Origin: an uncultured Oscillospiraceae bacterium
GTDB lineage: Bacteria; Bacillota; Clostridia; Oscillospirales; Acutalibacteraceae
Reading direction: 5' to 3'
Length of the DNA stretch: 64,000 bases
Assembly (NCBI GenBank): GCA_900541975.1
Contig: UQLR01000001.1
Span: forward strand, 62,001-126,000
Position 1 is the stretch's first letter. Every line of letters starts with the position of its first letter. Positions 58,602-64,000 of this stretch are shown in pieces. The translations under genes were made by a program, and so were the position numbers. The notes under the pieces are model-generated. The model did not search any database, was not told the DNA's origin, and saw only the letters and a program-made list of their open reading frames with translations.

Positions 58602-61600
58602 CTATTCACCAGCTTTTTCTTCCGCCGCACAAAGGTCAGACGGATTTTTATCCTGCGTAATATTTCTGCACGGCATTCCCTCTTTGTACCCGCAGGCCGT
58701 CGCATAAGGACACCATTTGCAGGCATCATAGCTTCCCTTTGCAGGGACAGGCGCAATATATCCGTTGAACAGCTGCTGCGCCATCTGCAATACCAGCGCG
58801 TCTATTTTTGTAAAAAGCGCGTGCATTTGCGCTTCTGAAACGGTGTATTCCTTACCTTTATCTATTTTGAGCACGTGCGCATGTGTTTTATTTTCTTTTT
58901 TTGTTTTTTCTTCTTTAAGCGTTACAGGAATATAAACGCCCTTCCCTTGTTTTTCCATCCCCTGTATCACATGGATATTGTCCAATATCAGTCCGTTCAT
59001 CCGGTAGTTTTTCGCCTGCTTTTCCTCGATATCCTGCGCCGTGTCGTCTTTCTCTGCATTTACAACCGCGGCCGCGGCGGGCATATAAAGTACGCCGGCC
59101 GGAACTGGCCGGAGGCCGTATTTTTCTCCCGCATTTTTTGTAATCGCGGAAAGATAAATCAGCATTTGCAGATTCAGTCCAAACAAGACGTCGGAAAGAA
59201 CAAATTTTTTACTGCCTGTTTTATAGTCCACCACGCGGATATACGTTTTACCCTCTGCGCGCATAACGTCAATTCTGTCTATAAACCCCTGTACAAGGAT
59301 TTTTTCATGATCGCCCAAAGTAAGCGTATAAGGCGGCAGTTCGCTGCCTTCTCCAATGAACATTTCAAAACCGACGGGCATAAACGCACTTTGCGAAAGC
59401 TCCTGCAAAATATGCCTGATCAGCTGAAAAGCCCCTTCTCCCATGCGCGCCAGCATGGCAAGATACCGTTTTGATTTATCCTGCGCACCGCCGAAATGGC
59501 GCTCCAAATACCTTTGCAAATTTTCTTCCAACAACAAATGCAGTTGTTCTTCCTGCATGGAGCATAATGCTTGCACGGAATGGCTTTTCAGTACGGACTC
59601 CATTAAAAAATGAACCAGGCTTCCATATTCGGCAGCGTCTATCTGCGCGCTTTTGCGCTCTTTCGTGTTTAATCCGTATCTGCAAAAATAGGCAAACGGA
59701 CACAGATAGTATCTTTCCACCTGAGAGGCCGACAGCTTCATCCCATTTTTTGCAAACAGCCTGTGCGCAAGCCGTGCATCAGAAATCTGCGGTAGGTGCT
59801 TCTGTGTAAAACGTGCAAGCGCCAGCCGTTTTTCAGAGAACTCTTTCTGACCGGCAAAAAAAGCATCTAAGAGCGCCTGTGCATTTTGATCTGTACAACT
59901 ATGCTGCGCACACCGTTCAAACGCCGGCTGCGGCGCCCATAAAAGCTCTGTCCAATAAACGTCGCACATGGATTGCGGCGCAACAGATGGAAAAACGCGC
60001 AAAATTTCCCGCACAATAGAAGACGGTGTTTTGCTTTCTCCCTGTAAATTTTGCCGGTAATAGGACACATACAACTTTTCTGAAGGTGCACTAATTGCAC
60101 TGTAGGATAGAAACTTTTCCTGTGCTGCAAGCTGTTCAATACTGTCGTAAAGCGGAAGCTGCACAGCAAGCAGCGCTTTTCGTTCCTGGTCTGTAAAAAT
60201 GCCGCCGGCGACTGGCATACGTGGAAATTCGTTTTCGATTGCGCCGATTACAAAGACTGCTTTTGGTGCGTGCAGGCGTATTCTGTCTGCCGTTCCCACG
60301 GTCACCTCGTCCAAAGAATTGGGAATAAAAGAAAGATCCGCACTGTTGACTACAAGCTGCAGCAGCTCACTGTAACGCCTGGTAGAAATCGGACGATCTT
60401 TGAGGAGCAGGGCCATATGGTCCAGCGCGTCCATAAAAAGATCCCAAAGCCGCTGCTGTTCCTGTGCAGCGGGCAGGTCGCCCTGTTCTTTAAAGCGTTG
60501 GACTATTTCTTTTAATGTATTTGGCACGTCGAAATCTTGCAAAAGCATATACACGGCCTTTGATATTTCCGCTCCACCCGCACCACGGACGCGTTGCTGG
60601 AAAAGAAGCAGCGGGGCGGTCACTTTTTCCCGCAGATCTTCAAGCGCCGCCAATTCCAGCCGGTCTTCCTGCGTAAAGGCGTCGCTGTATCCCCTTGGAT
60701 TCGCCGTAAATGAGGAAAGCCATTTCTTGCCGGTAATATTCCACACAAAGGCATAATTTTCAAGTGTTGCCGCTTCTTCTACAGAAATGCCCGCAAGCCC
60801 GGTTTTAATAAACCGAAACAGGTTGTCTGTGGAAAAGGCTGTATGAATACAGGCAAACGCCGAGAGTGCAAAAAGCATCAGTGGTTTTGCCGATACTTCT
60901 TGCGGAATATCCATAAAATAGGCAATGCCATATTTTTCAAGTGTTGCATCCAATATGCCTCTGTAAGAATTTATATCGCGGCAGATGACGGCAATCTCTT
61001 TATATGTATATCCCTGCTCAATCGTAAGACTGCGGATGGTGCGGGCGACAAAATCGCATTCATCGTAAATGTCGTCTGCAAAATATACGGCAACGCCTTC
61101 GGGTGCTTCCGCACAGGGCAAAGAGGCAGGGCGCTCAAAACGCTCCTCCAAACAGGAGATAGCCGGCACAGAAAAGCGCAGCGGCTTATCCAACCGGATA
61201 TCCTGCAAAACCGGCACCCCATTTTTTTGCGCAAGCTCTTTTAAGCGTCTTTTCGTGCGCCTGGTGGTAAAAAACAGATTTCCGTCTGACGCAAACTCCG
61301 CGGCATCTCCACATATGGAAACCATACACAGGGACGCCTGGCGGATGAGCGCCTCCAAAATTTTCTGCTCCTGTGCTGTAAAGCCGCTGAAGCCGTCTAC
61401 CACCACTGTATACCCTTCAAAAAGCGTATGCGCTGAAAGGGTATGGTATAAGCGCGTAAGATCATCCAACGGGTCTATATAGCTTCCTTCCAAAATAGCA
61501 TCGTATATATCAGCAATCAGTGCGGTTTCCATAACCTTTTGCCTGAGCGTACTGTTTACAAAGCCCGCGGCTGCTTCACGCAGGCGCTGTGTAGTAACTG

Positions 61601-61994
61601 CGCACGTTTTTAGCTCTTTGAGTGCATTGAGCATAAGTGGTATGAGTTCGGGTTTTCCCACTTGTTTTTGATACAGCTCCAGGCGGTCTTGCGCCTGTTC
61701 GATCGCCAGGCTCATAACAATATGGCGGCTGCCATCGTCAATTGTCTGGCCAGCCAGACCGCCTGTTTGCCTGTAAACAAAATCTGCCAGACGGGTAAAG
61801 CTTAACACTTCAACCTTCCGGCATTCTTTTGCCCCAAGCCTGCTGAGCATATCTTTTTCCGTTTCAAAAGAGAGCTGCTCCGGCACCAAAAACAACAGCT
61901 TGTCCGCCTGTTTCTCTGTAACAAGAGCACAAAGCTTTTGTTTTAAAAATGCTGTTTTTCCCGCGCCGCTTCTACCTACAACAAATTGCAGCAT
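58602..61994 (-). CDS. addB: ATP-dependent helicase/deoxyribonuclease subunit B (AddB)
   Basis: A 1130-residue protein. N-terminal Walker A VGRSGAGKTAFLKQKL (about 6-21) is followed by inactive helicase-like domains that recognise Chi. At the C-terminus is a RecB-type nuclease (VQGFIDRIDVMRAEG, then RVVDYKTGSKKF) bracketed by the four Fe-S cysteines: one in VERYYLCPFAYFCRY and three in CKWCPYATACGYKEGMPC. The Fe-S cluster holds the nuclease domain. addB is upstream of addA in one operon, the standard Firmicute order. Confidence 0.95.
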   Translation of the reverse strand: MLQFVVGRSGAGKTAFLKQKLCALVTEKQADKLLFLVPEQLSFETEKDMLSRLGAKECRKVEVLSFTRLADFVYRQTGGLAGQTIDDGSRHIVMSLAIEQAQDRLELYQKQVGKPELIPLMLNALKELKTCAVTTQRLREAAAGFVNSTLRQKVMETALIADIYDAILEGSYIDPLDDLTRLYHTLSAHTLFEGYTVVVDGFSGFTAQEQKILEALIRQASLCMVSICGDAAEFASDGNLFFTTRRTKRRLKELAQKNGVPVLQDIRLDKPLRFSVPAISCLEERFERPASLPCAEAPEGVAVYFADDIYDECDFVARTIRSLTIEQGYTYKEIAVICRDINSYRGILDATLEKYGIAYFMDIPQEVSAKPLMLFALSAFACIHTAFSTDNLFRFIKTGLAGISVEEAATLENYAFVWNITGKKWLSSFTANPRGYSDAFTQEDRLELAALEDLREKVTAPLLLFQQRVRGAGGAEISKAVYMLLQDFDVPNTLKEIVQRFKEQGDLPAAQEQQRLWDLFMDALDHMALLLKDRPISTRRYSELLQLVVNSADLSFIPNSLDEVTVGTADRIRLHAPKAVFVIGAIENEFPRMPVAGGIFTDQERKALLAVQLPLYDSIEQLAAQEKFLSYSAISAPSEKLYVSYYRQNLQGESKTPSSIVREILRVFPSVAPQSMCDVYWTELLWAPQPAFERCAQHSCTDQNAQALLDAFFAGQKEFSEKRLALARFTQKHLPQISDARLAHRLFAKNGMKLSASQVERYYLCPFAYFCRYGLNTKERKSAQIDAAEYGSLVHFLMESVLKSHSVQALCSMQEEQLHLLLEENLQRYLERHFGGAQDKSKRYLAMLARMGEGAFQLIRHILQELSQSAFMPVGFEMFIGEGSELPPYTLTLGDHEKILVQGFIDRIDVMRAEGKTYIRVVDYKTGSKKFVLSDVLFGLNLQMLIYLSAITKNAGEKYGLRPVPAGVLYMPAAAAVVNAEKDDTAQDIEEKQAKNYRMNGLILDNIHVIQGMEKQGKGVYIPVTLKEEKTKKENKTHAHVLKIDKGKEYTVSEAQMHALFTKIDALVLQMAQQLFNGYIAPVPAKGSYDACKWCPYATACGYKEGMPCRNITQDKNPSDLCAAEEKAGE

Positions 61995-62070
61995 TGCTTA
62001 CCACCGACCATATTATCAATCTGCCATTATTATACCGCTTTGTACTGCGCTTGGAAAGAAAAAAATAAAA

Positions 62071-62676
62071 TTACGCCCCATTTGTAAAAAAGTTTGCAAT
62101 ACTTTCAAAAATTTCAACAATTTTAAATTTGATTTCATATTTTGGCTGGTTTTCCAAAATATCTATCTGTTCCTCTTCAAGAACGTCTTCCAGCTCGTCC
62201 TTTTTTTCAGCCGCCGGCAAACAGATTGGCGGATACATTACACACCACCAGTTATGCCCCTGCCCGCTGCCTATGGTGATGCGCAGTGCATCGTAAACGC
62301 CGGCCGGCATGGCAATGTGATCATAAATCCTCGTTTGAAAAAACATGCTGGTCAGCTCTGCCCTGACTGTATAGTTATACCCCTGCTCTGTAATACAGGT
62401 TTGAGCAATTTCTTCTATTTTGGACAACCCGGCTTTTGCCAGCTTTGCAGCGTCTTCCTTGCTATGTGCAGAAGAAAAAAGAGCGCCGGCTTCCTCTAAA
62501 ACAGCGTCGCGCACACGCAGCTTTAACGCCTGATCTTCCTCCGAATCTGAATTTGCAAGTATATGCAGACGCAGCACAGAATTGGAAATCACCTTACATT
62601 CAGCATGAAAATACAGGCCTGAAAACAAAATGGTTAAAGCCAGGCCGAACGCGGCAGATTTTATTAAAAGCTTCAT
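62071..62676 (-). CDS. spoIIR: Stage II sporulation protein R (SpoIIR)
   Basis: A 201-residue exported signalling protein. A signal or membrane helix (about 5-25) is followed by the conserved VLRLHILANSDSEEDQALKLRVRDAVL and later IRTYDH-like and GQGHNWWCVMYPPICLP segments. Made in the forespore under sigma-F, it crosses to the intermembrane space and triggers SpoIIGA to process pro-sigma-E in the mother cell. AAGGGG lies 8 nt before the ATG and touches a hairpin (62688-62713). Presence of this gene marks the host as an endospore former. Confidence 0.93.
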   Translation of the reverse strand: MKLLIKSAAFGLALTILFSGLYFHAECKVISNSVLRLHILANSDSEEDQALKLRVRDAVLEEAGALFSSAHSKEDAAKLAKAGLSKIEEIAQTCITEQGYNYTVRAELTSMFFQTRIYDHIAMPAGVYDALRITIGSGQGHNWWCVMYPPICLPAAEKKDELEDVLEEEQIDILENQPKYEIKFKIVEIFESIANFFTNGA

Positions 62677-62687
62677 AAAAAACGCCC

Positions 62688-62713
62688 CTTCAGATAAGAA
62701 TTGTTACCTGAAG
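62688..62713 (-). terminator. Stem-loop between ispE and spoIIR
   Basis: On the minus strand, CTTCAGGTAA and TTATCTGAAG pair (one G-T) around a 6-nt loop, 20 nt after the ispE stop codon; GGGGCG and six Ts follow. It reads as an ispE terminator, but the T-run lies five bases away and the stem abuts the spoIIR ribosome-binding site, so it could also affect spoIIR translation. Confidence 0.5.
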
Positions 62714-62733
62714 TATGGGCAGGAAATTTTTTC

Positions 62734-63606
62734 TTATTCAATTTTCTGAAAACAGCCGCACGATACCGGCTGTACAATCAATACCAGGGTATAGGCTTTT
62801 TTTAAACGTTCTGTGCATGACACGGCCATTTCTTTCTGATCAAAAATACCAAAAACAGTCGGACCGCTTCCGCTCATACATGCGCCAAGCGCGCCGCATT
62901 TGTACAAGTCATCTTTAATCTGCCGGATCAAAGCTAAGTGTAAAACCTCTTCAAACGCATTATACAGGCAATTGGAAAGCAGAGGCAGACTGCCTTTTTC
63001 AAGCGATTTGACCAGCATACCGCTGTGTGCGTTTTCCGCATAGCCACGACTGTCGCAACGCGCATAGGCCTCTTTTGTAGATATGCCTATATCCGGCTTA
63101 ACAAGCACAATCCAGCATGGCGGCAGCGGAGGCAATGGAAACAACGCCGTACCGATCCCCTTTGCCAGCATAGTCCCCCCATGCAGGCAAAAAGGAACGT
63201 CTGCGCCGACTTGCGCGCCGATCTGCATCAGCGTGCCTGTGGAAAGCGGCGCGCCGTACAAATGGTTCATTGCAAGCAAAACAGCGGCGGCGTCACTGCT
63301 GCCACCGGCAAGACCGGCCTGTGAAGGGATATGTTTGTCAATGCAAATACGAACGCCGCCGGATATTTGCGCAGTTTTCTGAAACAAAACCGCCGCCTTA
63401 TACGCCGTATTGCGGTTATCGCACGGAATATCCGGTGCATTGCAGGAAAGCACGATCCCCTCCTGCGCGTTTTTTTCAACAACCACGCCGTCATAAAGGC
63501 TGACCGCCTGCATAACCATATCTACCGTATGATAGCCGTCTTTCCTTTTACCCATAATGTCAAGCGTCAGATTGATCTTTGCCGGTGCTAAAAATGTCGC
63601 TGCCAT
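62734..63606 (-). CDS. ispE: 4-diphosphocytidyl-2-C-methyl-D-erythritol kinase (IspE)
   Basis: A 290-residue GHMP kinase of the MEP isoprenoid pathway. It phosphorylates CDP-methylerythritol. N-terminal APAKINLTLDIMGKRKDGYH is diagnostic, the ATP loop is PSQAGLAGGSSDAAAVLLA (about residues 90-108), and MSGSGPTVFGIF closes the active site. GGAGA precedes the ATG. An aminotransferase gene lies 20 bp upstream on the same strand. Confidence 0.95.
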   Translation of the reverse strand: MAATFLAPAKINLTLDIMGKRKDGYHTVDMVMQAVSLYDGVVVEKNAQEGIVLSCNAPDIPCDNRNTAYKAAVLFQKTAQISGGVRICIDKHIPSQAGLAGGSSDAAAVLLAMNHLYGAPLSTGTLMQIGAQVGADVPFCLHGGTMLAKGIGTALFPLPPLPPCWIVLVKPDIGISTKEAYARCDSRGYAENAHSGMLVKSLEKGSLPLLSNCLYNAFEEVLHLALIRQIKDDLYKCGALGACMSGSGPTVFGIFDQKEMAVSCTERLKKAYTLVLIVQPVSCGCFQKIE

Positions 63607-63626
63607 TGCTTTTCTCCTTTTTATTT

Positions 63627-64000
63627 TCAGGGCTGCTCCCCTTTAAGCTCCTGTAAAAACGCCTCTATACGCCGCAACGCTTCTGCAATATGTGTTAACG
63701 AATAGGAATAGGACACACGGACATATCCCTCGCCGCAGTCGCCAAATGCCGACCCTGGAATCACCGCAACATGCTTCGATTTTATCAAGCGCAGGCAAAA
63801 CTCTTCTGATGTAAGCCCCGTGCTTTTAATACAGGGAAATGTGTAAAAGGCTCCAAGCGGCTCAAAACAGGGCAGGCCCATCTTTTCAAAGCTACCGACC
63901 ATTAGCCTGCGGCGCATGTCATACTGTGCTTTCATGCTTTCAATATCCGGATCTCCGTTTTTCAGTGCTTCAATTGCGGCATACTGCGCGGTTGTTGGAG
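63627..64000 (-). CDS. Class I/II PLP-dependent aminotransferase, C-terminal part (runs off the window)
   Basis: The last 124 codons of an aspartate-aminotransferase-fold enzyme. Visible: TTAQYAAIEALKNGDPDI, then MRRRLMVGSFEKMGLPCFEPLGAFYTFP, and the substrate arginine region in EGYVRVSYSYSLTHI. The PLP lysine is outside the window. The sequence resembles the Firmicute group that includes PatA and aromatic or aspartate aminotransferases, so the exact substrate is unknown. It is upstream of ispE and may share its transcript. Confidence 0.87.
   Translation of the reverse strand, partial: PTTAQYAAIEALKNGDPDIESMKAQYDMRRRLMVGSFEKMGLPCFEPLGAFYTFPCIKSTGLTSEEFCLRLIKSKHVAVIPGSAFGDCGEGYVRVSYSYSLTHIAEALRRIEAFLQELKGEQP

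Noticed and set aside
1..64000. CRISPR arrays, rRNA genes and classical insertion sequences
   Set aside because: No regularly spaced repeats, no rRNA-like stretches and no DDE transposase frames were seen; the only mobile-element genes are those of the integrative element.

Overview
The window looks like chromosome of a low-to-moderate GC, anaerobic, endospore-forming Clostridia-type Firmicute. Supporting genes are spoIIR, a SpoIVFB-like site-2 protease, NfnAB transhydrogenase, the TIGR03960/TIGR03936 radical-SAM pair, AddAB, DUF3793 and DUF2325 proteins, a dockerin-bearing cell-wall hydrolase and a Tn916-type integrase. I cannot name the species. Gene calls rest on motif recognition from the translated sequence; no database search was possible.

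Layout. 0-10 kb: the N-terminus of an iron-containing alcohol dehydrogenase, divergent from an NmlR/AdhR-like MerR regulator; then thpR, a DegT-family sugar aminotransferase, a TIGR01212 radical-SAM enzyme, a GNAT acetyltransferase, an ApbE lipoprotein, a secreted dockerin/Big_2/NlpC-P60 hydrolase and a Ca2+-type P-ATPase. About 10.1-17.1 kb: an integrative mobilizable element with TnpV, a two-gene ABC exporter as cargo, a frameshifted MobA/MobL relaxase, an Xis-like protein, an XRE regulator and a tyrosine integrase. It ends about 200 bp from an intact tRNA-Ser(GGA). 17.4-22.6 kb: housekeeping genes on the minus strand.

22.8-32.4 kb is the most unusual region. Seven co-directional, mostly overlapping genes encode a divergent HAD-like pseudoenzyme, two polysialyltransferase-like glycosyltransferases, a CMP-sugar synthetase, a DRE-TIM aldolase fused to a Rossmann-like domain, a large COG5610-type HAD protein and a HAD phosphatase. 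No NeuB-type synthase is present. I infer a surface-glycan pathway for a CMP-activated sugar acid, possibly formed by the aldolase.

32.4-47.3 kb: a MATE transporter; a pyridoxamine-oxidase-like gene behind a predicted attenuator or small RNA; an HMA metal-binding protein; an ABC exporter; a Bax1-like membrane protein; a copper module (csoR and a copA with a CopZ domain fused at its C-terminus); a two-component system with a PepSY lipoprotein; and an apparent metal-regulated operon (DUF2325, DUF3793, flavodoxin). Related TTAGTT/AACTAA palindromes lie just downstream of the -10 in both the HMA and the DUF2325 promoters, which suggests one shared regulator.

47.5-64 kb: nfnAB, VanZ-like, a small-multidrug-export protein, two flavoproteins, a WYL regulator, addBA, spoIIR, ispE and the C-terminal part of a class I/II aminotransferase. 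Intergenic regions hold several near-consensus sigma-A promoters and hairpin terminators, which are listed individually.
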